The notes: generated by a model not told the origin, from the sequence alone. A DNA stretch of 64,000 nucleotides from Qipengyuania seohaensis (GCF_002795865.1 NZ_CP024920.1:372001-436000), one strand, 5' to 3'. Counted from the stretch's first letter, positions 17,730 through 26,582 are shown. Numbers and translations are program-made.

Positions 17730-19447
17730 CGATCGTAAAATCGATCTGCCTAGGCTTGTTCGCCCTTCTCGCCATCGCCGCGCCCCTCTCAGCGCAGCAG
17801 CAGGATGCGCGGGCCGATGGAAAGGCCTTTGGCGAAAGCCTGTTCGGCGAAGCGCAAGAAGCTGCCAGATCGCAGCCCGATGCAGCAAACCTGCCCAACT
17901 ACGACCGCAACGCCGTGCGAAACTTGGAAACGCTCGCCGACGATCCCGACCGGATCGAAAGCAATGCGGCCGCCGCTGCTACCGGACACCAGGGCTACCG
18001 GGCGATGCGCGACAGCGTGGCCAATCGCGCGCGCTTCGATCCGAGTGAGATCGAGGACGTCATTGCGCGCAGCCTCGCCATCAACGAGACCCCGCTCGAC
18101 TACACCAGCGGCATGGCAATCTCGGGTGGCCAGGGCAATTGTGTCCCGCTGCCGCCCGGCTCGGGCTCGGCGGGAACCTATACTGCGACCTGCAACACCG
18201 GCACGCGGATCGACCAGACAGCGGGCCAGTGCGCGGTGCCGCTCGTTGCCAGCGTGACCCGGCGCCAGCAATGGCATTATCTCTGCAATGAGACGAGCAC
18301 AGTCTATGGATATCCCTGGTGCTCGGCATTCGATGGCGGCTCGTGCCGGATCACCGGGTATCGGCCTGGGCCCTGCCTTCAGTGGCGGCAGGACCAGTTC
18401 TACAGATACTGCACCGAACCTGGCGATCCCATCGCCGAAATCACATGCGACACTCCAGATGCGCGCTACACGCCCTATGCGGTGACCACCGACAGCACGG
18501 TCAATACCTTTTCCGACGAGAGCCAGTGCACCAGCTTTGCCGACAATGCCAACTGCACACTCGATGCAGATATCTGCACCGATGCCGATCCGCAGACCCG
18601 CGTGGTCGATGGCGTCTCGGTCACCCGGCCCTGCTGGGAATGGCAGCACAGCTACACCTGCACATCGCGCGAGGCGGCGACCGACTGTTCGGAAATCGAG
18701 AGCCAGGGCACCTGTCGGTTCATCCGCGAGGAATGCCTCACCGACGAGACGCCCTGCGAGACCTGGGAGCACATCTACGAATGCCCCCTCCCCGGAACTG
18801 AAAGTTCCACCCAATATGTCTGCGACGGCGACGTCTATTGCATCGATGGCAGCTGCGAGACGATCGAGCGCACCGCCAACGACGAGTTCAAGGATGCGGC
18901 GGTCGCATTGCACGCCATGGACGAGGCGCGCGGCCAGTTCGATCCGAACACGCTGACGCTGTTCCGCGGCACGCGCAACACCTGCTCGTCCAAGGTCTTC
19001 GGCGTCCTCAATTGTTGCAAGGGCAAGGGCTTCCCGCTCATTCCAGGTATTAGCCTGCTGGTCGCGCTCGGCTGCAACCGCGAGGAAGTGCTGCTCCACG
19101 AACGCGACGCGCAGGGGCTGTGCGCTTATGTCGGGACCTATTGTTCGGACAAGTTCCTTGGCGTCTGCCTGACGAAGAAGAAGGTCTATTGCTGTTTCGA
19201 GAGCAAGCTCTCGCGGATCCTGCAAGAACAGGGCCGCAAGCAGCTCCCCAAGCCATGGGACAAGCCCAAAGAAGAACAATGTGAGGGGTTCACTCTCGAC
19301 GAGTTTGCCCGGCTCGACCTCAGCCGGATGGATTTCAGCGAGGTCTATGCCGAGTTCACCGATGCCGCACGGCTGCCGGACGAACTCGAGACCAGCATCC
19401 TCATCCAGCAAAAGATCGAAGATTATTACGCAAGGGGCGGCCAATGA
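17726..19447 (+). CDS. traN: TraN, outer-membrane mating-pair stabilisation protein
   Basis: 573 residues, close to F TraN. It has a signal peptide (LGLFALLAIAAPLSAQQ) and a very Cys-rich body with paired motifs such as QWHYLCNETSTVYGYPWC, CWEWQHSYTC and CETWEHIYECPLP. The C-terminal part (KVFGVLNCCKGKGFPLIPG, KKVYCCFESKLSRILQEQGR) is the conserved TraN end. It contacts the recipient's outer membrane and fixes the mating pair. The central region normally sets recipient preference. It overlaps traF. Confidence 0.93.
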   Translation: MTIVKSICLGLFALLAIAAPLSAQQQDARADGKAFGESLFGEAQEAARSQPDAANLPNYDRNAVRNLETLADDPDRIESNAAAAATGHQGYRAMRDSVANRARFDPSEIEDVIARSLAINETPLDYTSGMAISGGQGNCVPLPPGSGSAGTYTATCNTGTRIDQTAGQCAVPLVASVTRRQQWHYLCNETSTVYGYPWCSAFDGGSCRITGYRPGPCLQWRQDQFYRYCTEPGDPIAEITCDTPDARYTPYAVTTDSTVNTFSDESQCTSFADNANCTLDADICTDADPQTRVVDGVSVTRPCWEWQHSYTCTSREAATDCSEIESQGTCRFIREECLTDETPCETWEHIYECPLPGTESSTQYVCDGDVYCIDGSCETIERTANDEFKDAAVALHAMDEARGQFDPNTLTLFRGTRNTCSSKVFGVLNCCKGKGFPLIPGISLLVALGCNREEVLLHERDAQGLCAYVGTYCSDKFLGVCLTKKKVYCCFESKLSRILQEQGRKQLPKPWDKPKEEQCEGFTLDEFARLDLSRMDFSEVYAEFTDAARLPDELETSILIQQKIEDYYARGGQ

Positions 19448-20256
19448 CCCATCTGCATCACCTCACGGCGCTCGCGCTCGGCGTAGCTGCCCTGCCCAAC
19501 ACTTCGGCCCAGGCTCAGGAGCGGCAGGACACAAGATCGACCACCGCTGCCGACGCGCTCTACTGCGAAGAGCGCAGGCTCGGCTACTGGTTCTACTGCA
19601 TGAAGCCCGCTCCCATTGAAGAGCCACAACAGCCTGAAGCCGAGCCGGTCGCGGCAACGCAGGAACTCGACGCGATCACCTCCGAGCTGCGCGAACTCAA
19701 GGCGCGAGCGATCCTATATCCTACCGAGGCCAATGTAGCGGCCTATATCCGCTTCCAGCGCGCGCAGCTCGACCGCGCCTCGCTGTTCTCCGATGTCTGG
19801 CAGCGGGCGATCTGGAGGGACCCGGACCTCGACTACACGCTTGAACGCCCCGTCGGAGCGGTCGCCAAGAAGCAGTGGCAGGATGCCCGCAGCGCGGAGC
19901 GCGATCACGTCATGGCAACGCTCTCGCAGCGCTACGGCCTTTTCTATTTCTTCAGTTCGACCTGCGGACCGTGCGAAGTGATGAGCCCGATCGTGAAGGG
20001 CGTCGCCGACCGCTGGCGGATCACCGTGCGCGCGATCTCCACCGATGGCGGTCCATCTAGGCATTTTCCCGACTATCGGGTCGAGACGAACCAGCGCGGC
20101 AAGCTTGGTCTCGAAGGCAAAGCCACCCCCGCCCTGGTGCTGTGGGACAGCGTGACCAAACGCCCGATTCCGATCGGCTACGGCGTGCTCTCGGCCGACG
20201 AGCTCCAGGACCGCATCTACCTTCTCACCTCCAAGGAAGCAGGACATGATTACTAG
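19444..20256 (+). CDS. traF: TraF, thioredoxin-like pilus-assembly protein
   Basis: 270 residues with an exported N-terminus, the conserved YCEERRLGYWFYC and a thioredoxin fold with C174-G-P-C177. F TraF has lost the CxxC, but many relatives keep it, so this copy may be redox-active together with DsbC. It overlaps traH by 11 bases. It stabilises pilus assembly with TraH and TraW. Confidence 0.9.
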   Translation: MTHLHHLTALALGVAALPNTSAQAQERQDTRSTTAADALYCEERRLGYWFYCMKPAPIEEPQQPEAEPVAATQELDAITSELRELKARAILYPTEANVAAYIRFQRAQLDRASLFSDVWQRAIWRDPDLDYTLERPVGAVAKKQWQDARSAERDHVMATLSQRYGLFYFFSSTCGPCEVMSPIVKGVADRWRITVRAISTDGGPSRHFPDYRVETNQRGKLGLEGKATPALVLWDSVTKRPIPIGYGVLSADELQDRIYLLTSKEAGHDY

Positions 20257-21682
20257 CATCCGCAATGCGGCATTGACCCTCGCCGCCGCCAGCCTGGTCG
20301 CATCACCTGTCGCCGCGAACGTTGGCGACAGCATGGACCGCTTCATGGACGACATGGGCGCGGCGGCGAATGTGACGGGCCCGACCGCCTTCGAAGGCCA
20401 GTCGGCGGGCTATTACAGCCTAGGCAATGTCTGGACACGCTTCCCTCAGAAGACGACCAACATCTCCAATCTCCAGCTGCCGCGCGCAAGGGCGGGCTGC
20501 GGAGGCATCGATATCTTTGCCGGGTCTTTTTCCTTCATCAATGCGAGCGAGATGGTCGCGCTCCTGAAAGCCGTCGCCAACAACGCGGTCGGCTTTGCTT
20601 TCAGCCTCGCGATCGACACCGTCTGTCCCGAGTGCAACAAGATCATGCAGGAGTTTTCGCAGAAGGCTCAGCTCATGAACAATCTCTCGATCAACTCCTG
20701 CGAAATGGCGCAGGGGCTGGTCGGAGGCCTCTGGCCCAAGGGCGATCTCGCCGACAAGGCGATCTGCGAAGCGATCGGCAATTCCGAGGGCATCTTCACC
20801 GACTATGCCGCGGCCAAGCACGGTTGCGGGACGCGCGGCCAGCGCACCTCGACCAACGAGGGCGCCGGTGCCGACTATGCCGACATCAATCCGGGCGTAG
20901 CGCGCAATTACACCTGGCATGTCCTCAAAAAGAGCGCCTTCTTCAATCCCGGCGGGACATTCGACCGCGAGCTTGCCGAATACGCCATGACGCTGATCGG
21001 CACGGTGATCTACATGCCGCCCAAGGACGAGGAGCCAGGCAAGTTCGTGCCTTTCGCCGGTGATGCCTCTTCTACTTTGGTGAGCGCGCTGCTCGACGGG
21101 ACGCAGGGCCAGACCGTGCGCGTCTTCCGCTGCGACGAAACCGATCTCTGCCTCAATCCGACCTTCGAGCAGATGAGTCTTTCCAACGCCAAGGCAATCC
21201 GCCCGCGCGTCGCGCTCCTCATCGGCAACATGGTCGGTGCAATCCGCACCGACACCGCAATTGGCAATGCGGAGAAGGAACTGCTGCAGGTCGCCTCGGT
21301 CCCCTTGTACAAGATTCTCACAGTCCAGGCCGCTTATGGTCGCGGCATGCCCACCGATGACCGCGACACGCTCGCCGAGATCGCCAGCATCGACCTCCTC
21401 TATGCCATCCTCGACCGGATCGTGTCGGAAGCCGGGCGCTCGATGGCAAGCTTCATCGCCGCCGACGAAGCCAAACTTGCCATATGGCGCGGCCAGGTCG
21501 CCGAAGTCCGCTCGGGCCTCATCCAGCGGCAGGCCACCGGACAGGCCAAAGTCTCGGCGATCATGCAAATCATCGAGAAGACCGCGATGATCGAGAATGC
21601 GCTCGCCGCCTCGATGTCGCCCTCGATGTCCGCCGCGCTCGACTGGTCGCGTGGGCTCCAGTCACGCTCGATCGTCCCCTGA
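20246..21682 (+). CDS. traH: TraH, periplasmic pilus-assembly protein
   Basis: 478 residues with a signal peptide ending ASPVAAN. Typical TraH stretches include YYSLGNVWTRFPQKTTN, CGGIDIFAGSFSFINASE and AIDTVCPECNKIMQEF. It functions with TraF and TrbI in pilus extension and retraction. The gene is 10 bases before traG and overlaps traF. Confidence 0.93.
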   Translation: MITSIRNAALTLAAASLVASPVAANVGDSMDRFMDDMGAAANVTGPTAFEGQSAGYYSLGNVWTRFPQKTTNISNLQLPRARAGCGGIDIFAGSFSFINASEMVALLKAVANNAVGFAFSLAIDTVCPECNKIMQEFSQKAQLMNNLSINSCEMAQGLVGGLWPKGDLADKAICEAIGNSEGIFTDYAAAKHGCGTRGQRTSTNEGAGADYADINPGVARNYTWHVLKKSAFFNPGGTFDRELAEYAMTLIGTVIYMPPKDEEPGKFVPFAGDASSTLVSALLDGTQGQTVRVFRCDETDLCLNPTFEQMSLSNAKAIRPRVALLIGNMVGAIRTDTAIGNAEKELLQVASVPLYKILTVQAAYGRGMPTDDRDTLAEIASIDLLYAILDRIVSEAGRSMASFIAADEAKLAIWRGQVAEVRSGLIQRQATGQAKVSAIMQIIEKTAMIENALAASMSPSMSAALDWSRGLQSRSIVP

Positions 21683-21692
21683 GGCAAACACC

Positions 21693-24395
21693 ATGGTCGA
21701 GATCTTCACAACTGGCGGCGGCGAGTACATCGTCAATGTCCTCAACGCTGTCGCCGCGTGGACTGGCGCAGGCGGTTACAAGAGCCTGATTCAGGTCTCG
21801 CTGGTGATGGGATTCGCGCTCGCGGTCATCGTCGTCGCGTTCAACCAGGACTGGCGCGCCTGGCTCAACTGGTTTCTGGGCGCGACGCTGATCTACATGT
21901 GCCTGATGGTGCCGCGGATGGATGTTCAGGTCACAGACCGTGTCAATCCAAGTCTAGCCCCAGCCACGGTTGCGAATGTTCCGCTCGGTCTTGCCCTGAT
22001 GGCAAGCTTCACCAGCCAGGCGGGCGACTACCTTACCCGCTCGGCCGAGACTGTCTTCGGACTTCCCGACGATCTCAACTATTCGAAGAACGGCATGATC
22101 TACGGCGCGCGCCTGCTCGAGGCGACACGGTCCCTGCGCATTGCCGATCCCGAATTTGCTGCCAATTTCGACGAACATGTCCGCCAATGCGTGTTCTACG
22201 ACCTGCTGCTCGGGCGCTACTCGATGAAGGAACTGTCCGAGAGCAATGACATCTGGGCGACCATTGCGCCCGGGAGCGCGGCGCGTGCGCAGAAATTCCT
22301 GACCCGCGAGGCCGATGACAGCGTCACGGCATCCATCGTCACCTGCCGCGAGGCATACACCGTGCTCTCGAACCAGTGGGCCGGAATGATCGACGATATG
22401 ACGCTCGTTGCCGGCCGCCAGCTCTATCCCAAGCAGACCGAAGCGCTAGCCAAGGCCAAGCTCATCGCCGATCTGCCGGTGGCCTACCAATATCTCACTG
22501 GCATTTCGAAGGACGCGAGCAGCATCTTTCGCCAGGTCCTGACGATCAATGCGATGAACCAGGCGATGCACGGCTTTGCCGGAGCAAGCGGTGCCTCGAG
22601 CGTCGATGTGTTCGCGCAGACCCGCGCCGACATCCAGACCGAGCGGACCTACTCCTCGATCGCGCACAATGCGATGAAATGGGTGCCGATCCTGAACGTC
22701 GTGCTGACGGTCGTCTTCTACGCGCTCTTCCCGGTGCTTTTCCCGCTGTTCCTCATGCCAAGAACCGGCCCGATCGCACTCAGAGGCTATGTCACTGGGT
22801 TTTTCTACCTCGCTGCCTGGGGACCGCTCTTCGTCATTCTCCACATGATCCTGATGCTCAAAGGCGCCGGCGATGTTGCGGCAGCAGGCGGCGCGAGCGG
22901 CCTCACGCTCGCGACCTTCTCGGGGATGACCGACGTCAACAACGATATCGGCATTCTTTCCGGTTATCTCGTCGCATCGATACCGTTCCTCGCAGGCGGC
23001 GTTGCGCGCGGAGCCATGGCGATCTCGGGCCAGGCGACGAGCTACCTCAATCCGAGCCAGAATGCGGCCGAAGAAGCCGCACGCGAAGCGAGCACGGGCA
23101 ACGTCTCGCTCGGGAACACCAATCTCGACAATTCGAGCGTGTTCTCGCGCCAGTTCGCGCAAGGCAGTCTCGCGCCAAACATCGCCTATGGCGCGGCCCA
23201 GACACGAGGATTGGGCGAGAGCGGCACGCAGACAACCGGCTTTCCGCAGGCAGAATTCGCCACCGTGCCGACCTCCAGCTATCCTTTCACACCCACGCTC
23301 GGGCAGGACTTTTCGAGCCGGCTTGCGAGCATGGCGAGCCAGAGCCGCGGCCTGAGCGAGACCTTCTCGAACCTCGCCCAGCAATCGACCAGCTCGGCGG
23401 TCACGCGGTTCAGCGAACTGCGCGATGCCTACACCCGTTCGCGCTCGAACGAGAGTGTCAGCGGCACTTCCACCAGCGACAGCATCGGCAGCGCCTTCAG
23501 CGAGGTCGACAATGCTTCGAAGACACTCCAGCAGCAATTCGGGCTTTCGCGCCGCGCGGCCGATGACATCACCGTGTCCTGGTTCTTGAATGGAGAAGCA
23601 GGTGTTGGCGCGAAAGCAAAGGGACGGATCTTAAATGGTTCTGCGGGCGTAAAAGGCGGGCGCAATCAGAGCTGGACCGACAGCGATATCGGGATCGCCT
23701 CCGAAGACCGGTCGCGGATCATGGGGGCGTTGCGCCAAATCTCGGACAGCCGGAGCTGGTCGAGCACACGCGAAGGTTTCCTGCGCGAGTCAAGCTCGTC
23801 TTCCGAGGCACTGGTCTCGAGCAGTTCGGCCGGGATCACAACCTCGATCACAGAGGCGCAGAGCTACACGCGCGAAGCGCGCCGCGCCGAAGAGATCGCC
23901 AGCCGTCTCGAAAACCAGGCAAGCTGGTACGAAAGCGCTAATGCCGCAGGCACGCTCAATCTCAGCCAGGCCTATCGTGAATGGGGCATGGCGGAGATCG
24001 ATGCCAACCGCGATTACTATGGCCAGGTCCGTTTCGACGATATCGATTTCCAGATGAGCGCGCGCGGCCAGCAGCTCCAGGCGCGGTTCGTCGAGAGCTA
24101 CGCCGATCAGCTCAACGAGGATATTGCGAGCGAACTTGTACTTCCAGACAATGCCCCTGTCGCCCGACCCTCCGTGAGTAGCGCAAGGGGCGTGCGCGGA
24201 TCGGTCAGTCTTGGCGGGGTGCCCGATTCACTAGCGGAATCCTCGAGCGCTCGTGACGAGATCGCACGCGATGTCGAACGGGTACAGCAACAGGGCGAGC
24301 GAAGGGTGGGAAGCGTCAAGGGTTACCTCGACAAGAAAACGCGCGATGCGAAAGGCGCGTCTGCAGAAGCTGCCGATGATGTTAAAAGATGGTAG
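21693..24395 (+). CDS. traG: TraG, mating-pair stabilisation and entry-exclusion-type membrane protein
   Basis: 900 residues from the ATG at 21693, chosen 10 bases after the traH stop; the longer frame is an overrun into traH. The N-terminal half carries several membrane segments (SLVMGFALAVIVVAFN, VLTVVFYALFPVLFPLFLMP, TGFFYLAAWGPLFVILHMI). The C-terminal half is a long Ser/Gln/Ala-rich cytoplasmic or translocated region with helical ends. The N-domain acts in pilus assembly and the C-domain in mating-pair stabilisation and recognition by exclusion proteins. It is the last gene of the plus-strand transfer run and ends one base from the convergent small gene. Confidence 0.92.
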   Translation: MVEIFTTGGGEYIVNVLNAVAAWTGAGGYKSLIQVSLVMGFALAVIVVAFNQDWRAWLNWFLGATLIYMCLMVPRMDVQVTDRVNPSLAPATVANVPLGLALMASFTSQAGDYLTRSAETVFGLPDDLNYSKNGMIYGARLLEATRSLRIADPEFAANFDEHVRQCVFYDLLLGRYSMKELSESNDIWATIAPGSAARAQKFLTREADDSVTASIVTCREAYTVLSNQWAGMIDDMTLVAGRQLYPKQTEALAKAKLIADLPVAYQYLTGISKDASSIFRQVLTINAMNQAMHGFAGASGASSVDVFAQTRADIQTERTYSSIAHNAMKWVPILNVVLTVVFYALFPVLFPLFLMPRTGPIALRGYVTGFFYLAAWGPLFVILHMILMLKGAGDVAAAGGASGLTLATFSGMTDVNNDIGILSGYLVASIPFLAGGVARGAMAISGQATSYLNPSQNAAEEAAREASTGNVSLGNTNLDNSSVFSRQFAQGSLAPNIAYGAAQTRGLGESGTQTTGFPQAEFATVPTSSYPFTPTLGQDFSSRLASMASQSRGLSETFSNLAQQSTSSAVTRFSELRDAYTRSRSNESVSGTSTSDSIGSAFSEVDNASKTLQQQFGLSRRAADDITVSWFLNGEAGVGAKAKGRILNGSAGVKGGRNQSWTDSDIGIASEDRSRIMGALRQISDSRSWSSTREGFLRESSSSSEALVSSSSAGITTSITEAQSYTREARRAEEIASRLENQASWYESANAAGTLNLSQAYREWGMAEIDANRDYYGQVRFDDIDFQMSARGQQLQARFVESYADQLNEDIASELVLPDNAPVARPSVSSARGVRGSVSLGGVPDSLAESSSARDEIARDVERVQQQGERRVGSVKGYLDKKTRDAKGASAEAADDVKRW

Positions 24396-24396
24396 C

Positions 24397-24606
24397 CTAG
24401 AAAAGGCCGTCATAGATGGCGACGTAGATGACGAAGCCGACGGCAATAAGGCCAGCAAGAATGAGTCCTTTACGTTCCCAAGGATCTGCCCAAGCCTTCT
24501 GCCATTGATACTTGGAAAGCCGGTTCTCGGCGATCGCGCGATCGATCTCGCGCAAACCTTCCCAGTCCTTGTTGCCCTTGGGTGGTGTGTTTTCGGGTCC
24601 GCTCAT
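24397..24606 (-). CDS. small single-pass membrane protein convergent with traG
   Basis: 69 residues from ATG at 24606, with a strong AAGGAG ribosome site. The longer upstream frame is rejected because it runs antisense through the nuclease gene. A polar N-terminus (PENTPPKGNKDWEGLREIDR) is followed by a C-terminal membrane helix (GLILAGLIAVGFVIYVAIY). It faces traG tail to tail, one base apart. Entry exclusion would fit such a location, because exclusion factors often sit near traG, but the sequence gives no direct proof. Confidence 0.62.
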   Translation of the reverse strand: MSGPENTPPKGNKDWEGLREIDRAIAENRLSKYQWQKAWADPWERKGLILAGLIAVGFVIYVAIYDGLF

Positions 24607-24763
24607 CGCTTCTTCTCCTTCGCGAAAAAGGGAGCCCCCTCTTCTCCACTCTTCCCGCTGATCGTTCGCGCGAAAGTAGCTCAAAACTATCGGGAAAGCG
24701 AGTTCGCAAGGCTTGGCGATATTCACGGAAAGTGAAAGAACACACGGTATTGAAGAGCAGATC

Positions 24764-25291
24764 ATGAGCACGAACGAACCATCAGAACCAAACGTCGTCG
24801 ATTTTCGCGGCGGAGCTGTCCGCCAGCAGCGAGACAAGAGGCGCAAACTTTTGCTTCTCGTCTTGGGCGGATTGTTCGCCGGGATTCTTGGGGGTGTAAT
24901 CGGGATCAATTGGCCCTTTGGTTCTGCCAGCGCCGAGGCACGAGCCACACATACCTTTGGCGTATGCGGGCTGGTGAGGAATACCTGTGTGGTCGATGGC
25001 GATACGATCTGGCTCGAAGGCGTAAAGATCCGCGTGGCAGACATCGACACACCGGAAATCTCGCAACCCAGGTGCGACTACGAATACGAGCTCGGCATCA
25101 AGGCTCGCGACCGGTTGGTTGTCTTGCTTAACCAAGGCGAATTCACCGCAGTTCCGATCGGCAACCGGGACGAAGACCAGTATGGCCGCAAGCTGCGGGT
25201 CCTGATGCGTGACGGACGCTCTCTGGGCGATCAATTGGTTAGCGAAGGTCTTGCACGGACATGGACCGGGCGACGGGAGCCTTGGTGCTGA
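24764..25291 (+). CDS. membrane-anchored thermonuclease (SNase-like) protein
   Basis: 175 residues from ATG at 24764. A basic N-terminus and membrane anchor (KLLLLVLGGLFAGILGGVIG) precede an SNase domain with VVDGDTIWLEGVKIRVADID and the downstream YGRKLRVL. The expected acidic and Arg catalytic positions (D80, R90, D95, R142 region) are present. It would cut nucleic acid in the periplasm. Small nucleases of this kind recur in conjugative elements, but their role in transfer is unclear. It overlaps the next small gene as TGATG. Confidence 0.85.
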   Translation: MSTNEPSEPNVVDFRGGAVRQQRDKRRKLLLLVLGGLFAGILGGVIGINWPFGSASAEARATHTFGVCGLVRNTCVVDGDTIWLEGVKIRVADIDTPEISQPRCDYEYELGIKARDRLVVLLNQGEFTAVPIGNRDEDQYGRKLRVLMRDGRSLGDQLVSEGLARTWTGRREPWC

Positions 25292-25422
25292 TGCGTGTTT
25301 GGCCGGATAGAGACGAACCGCTGGCGAGCGACGAGGAAGAATGGAAGCTGAAGCTTGAAGCCTGGATTCTCGGCATTCCGATCATCCTTGGTTTGGCCGT
25401 AGCCATCTGGTCGCTGTTTTGA
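25291..25422 (+). CDS. tiny single-pass membrane protein
   Basis: 43 residues from the ATG that overlaps the nuclease stop (TGATG). The N-terminus is acidic (MRVWPDRDEPLASDEEEWK), followed by a membrane helix (AWILGIPIILGLAVAIWSLF) to the end. The next gene starts within its stop (TTGA). The coupled junctions on both sides support a real gene. No family is recognised. Confidence 0.55.
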   Translation: MRVWPDRDEPLASDEEEWKLKLEAWILGIPIILGLAVAIWSLF

Positions 25423-25613
25423 CCCTCACTCGCGACCAGAAACTGTGGGGAATGGCGCTCTGGGTCGAGAAGCATCACGGCGATGAAGCCCGTGATTTCA
25501 TCGGTGCGAAGATCGAGCAGCTTGCCCTTGCGAACGAGCCGGACGGCGTAAAACTTTGGGAGGAAGTTGCGCGTCGCTTCGAGCAGCTTGGCGAGCGCAT
25601 GTCCCATTCTTGA
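25419..25613 (+). CDS. small conserved cytoplasmic protein, possibly DUF6961-like
   Basis: 64 residues with a TTG start overlapping the previous stop (TTGA). MTLTRDQKLWGMALWVEKHH then FIGAKIEQLALANEPDGVKLW resembles small proteins common in sphingomonads that I associate with DUF6961. Function is unknown. Its 3' part overlaps the convergent gene at 25498-25806 by about 115 bases, which is unusual. One of the two annotations may need trimming. Confidence 0.55.
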   Translation: MTLTRDQKLWGMALWVEKHHGDEARDFIGAKIEQLALANEPDGVKLWEEVARRFEQLGERMSHS

Positions 25614-25806
25614 TGGCATCTCTACCATCCGAGCCTTCGGCAGACGCGAGATAGGCCTCTAGCCGTTCGATTGTTCTCCGGCGCGGCCGGCGGCCCATTC
25701 GCAAGTCGAGCACGAATCGCGGATCTCCGACAGCGCGTCTGCCAAAACGGGTCGCGGAAATATGATGATCTTTCAGATGCTTTTCGATCCGTTCAAGCAA
25801 GGTCAT
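25498..25806 (-). CDS. small putative DNA-binding protein, divergent from the S24 repressor
   Basis: 102 residues. The first half (MTLLERIEKHLKDHHISATR, FGRRAVGDPRFVLDLRMGRRPRRRTIERLEAYLAS) looks like a compact helix-turn-helix protein of a type frequent in sphingomonads. The second half is basic and low-complexity and may be an overrun across the opposite gene. It starts 33 bases from the GTTC-N7-GTTC box and shares the control region with the S24 repressor, so it may be a cro-like partner. That role is inference. Confidence 0.55.
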   Translation of the reverse strand: MTLLERIEKHLKDHHISATRFGRRAVGDPRFVLDLRMGRRPRRRTIERLEAYLASAEGSDGRDAIKNGTCARQAARSDAQLPPKVLRRPARSQGQAARSSHR

Positions 25807-25838
25807 GTCCTTTTCGCTCCGACTCGCAAATCCCTTGT

Positions 25839-25853
25839 GTTCTTGTTCTGTTC
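25839..25853. promoter_or_regulatory. SOS-type box GTTC-N7-GTTC between divergent regulators
   Basis: GTTCTTGTTCTGTTC is an exact GTTC-N7-GTTC repeat, the reverse-strand form of the boxes at 6517 and 6757. It lies 63 bases before the S24 repressor start and 33 bases from the divergent small gene. Confidence 0.6.
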
Positions 25854-25891
25854 CTACTAGGATTGCATCCGCGAGTCTAGGAAAATTCCTA
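25852..25891. promoter_or_regulatory. two TAGGA/TCCTA inverted repeats in the S24 repressor control region
   Basis: TCCTA-C-TAGGA at 25852-25862 and TAGGAA-AA-TTCCTA at 25878-25891 are perfect short palindromes 15 bases apart. TAGGAA also occurs at 6501, 6534, 6731 (minus) and 38555. This is a good candidate for the operator of the S24 repressor itself (autoregulation). That is inference. Confidence 0.5.
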
Positions 25892-25916
25892 CGATCAAGA
25901 TTCGAAGGACAGGCGA

Positions 25917-26552
25917 ATGGAACATGTCAGAGAAGAGCTCGACCGGCTGATCACGCAGCGCGGATACGGCTATGCATCGATCTCGCGGCTGCTCGGTCGC
26001 AACCCGGCCTACGTCCAGCAATTCATCAAGCGCGGTTCGCCCAGGAAGCTCGATGACGAGGATCGAAAGACGCTCGCCTGTTTCTTCGGCGTCGATGAGC
26101 AAGTGCTCGGCGGTCCGGCCAATCCTGTCACCGACGGCATGGTCGAAATACCCGTTCTCGATGTTGAAGCCTCAGCCGGCTTCGGCGCGGTCGCTGCCAG
26201 CGAGACTGCACATACCCGGTTTGGGTTCGACGAACGCTGGCTGCGGCACCTGACATCGGCGAAGAGCGCTAGTCTGTCGATAGTCGGCGTTAAGGGTGAC
26301 TCGATGGAGCCAACGTTGAGCGATGGCGATGAGGTTTTGGTCGATGCATCAGATCATGGTTCACGATTGCGCGATGGGATCTACGTCCTTCGCTCTGATG
26401 ATACCCTCGTTGTGAAGCGCATAGCGATCAAACCGGGCGGCAGGCAGATCACTATTGCAAGCGACAATCCGGCCTACCCTACATGGCACGACATGGACCG
26501 TTCAGAGGTGCATGTGGTTGGGCGGGTGATCTGGTTTGGCCGAGCTTTGTAG
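25917..26552 (+). CDS. S24-family (LexA/CI-like) self-cleaving repressor
   Basis: 211 residues. The N-terminal helix-turn-helix (YASISRLLGRNPAYVQQFIKRG) is followed by a C-terminal S24 peptidase domain. Cleavage site A87-G88 (EASAGFG), nucleophile S129 (VKGDSMEPTL) and Lys167 (VVKRIA) match LexA/CI spacing. RecA filaments should trigger self-cleavage after DNA damage. The gene is at the end of the transfer block, with a dense regulatory region in front holding a LexA-type box and palindromes. It is likely the master repressor of transfer, by analogy with SetR-type and phage repressors. The targets are inferred from shared motifs. Confidence 0.88.
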   Translation: MEHVREELDRLITQRGYGYASISRLLGRNPAYVQQFIKRGSPRKLDDEDRKTLACFFGVDEQVLGGPANPVTDGMVEIPVLDVEASAGFGAVAASETAHTRFGFDERWLRHLTSAKSASLSIVGVKGDSMEPTLSDGDEVLVDASDHGSRLRDGIYVLRSDDTLVVKRIAIKPGGRQITIASDNPAYPTWHDMDRSEVHVVGRVIWFGRAL

Positions 26553-26563
26553 CGGCAGAGCTT

Positions 26564-26582
26564 GGGCCGAAAGCGGTCGGTC
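26564..26582 (+). repeat. dispersed intergenic repeat, copy 1
   Basis: GGGCCGAAAGCGGTCGGTC lies just after the S24 repressor stop. Related strings are found at 32773, 41062, 46589 (inverted) and 46651, all between genes. Confidence 0.5.

Noticed and set aside
17789-19444. 551-codon open frame antisense to traN
   Set aside because: traN is clearly coding with its Cys pattern; the antisense frame is a composition artefact.
20420-21568. 382-codon open frame antisense to traH
   Set aside because: Shadow of traH; no ribosome site or recognisable domain.
24607-25050. Upstream extension of the 69-residue gene near traG
   Set aside because: The extension is antisense to the nuclease gene, and the internal ATG at 24606 has a strong ribosome site.
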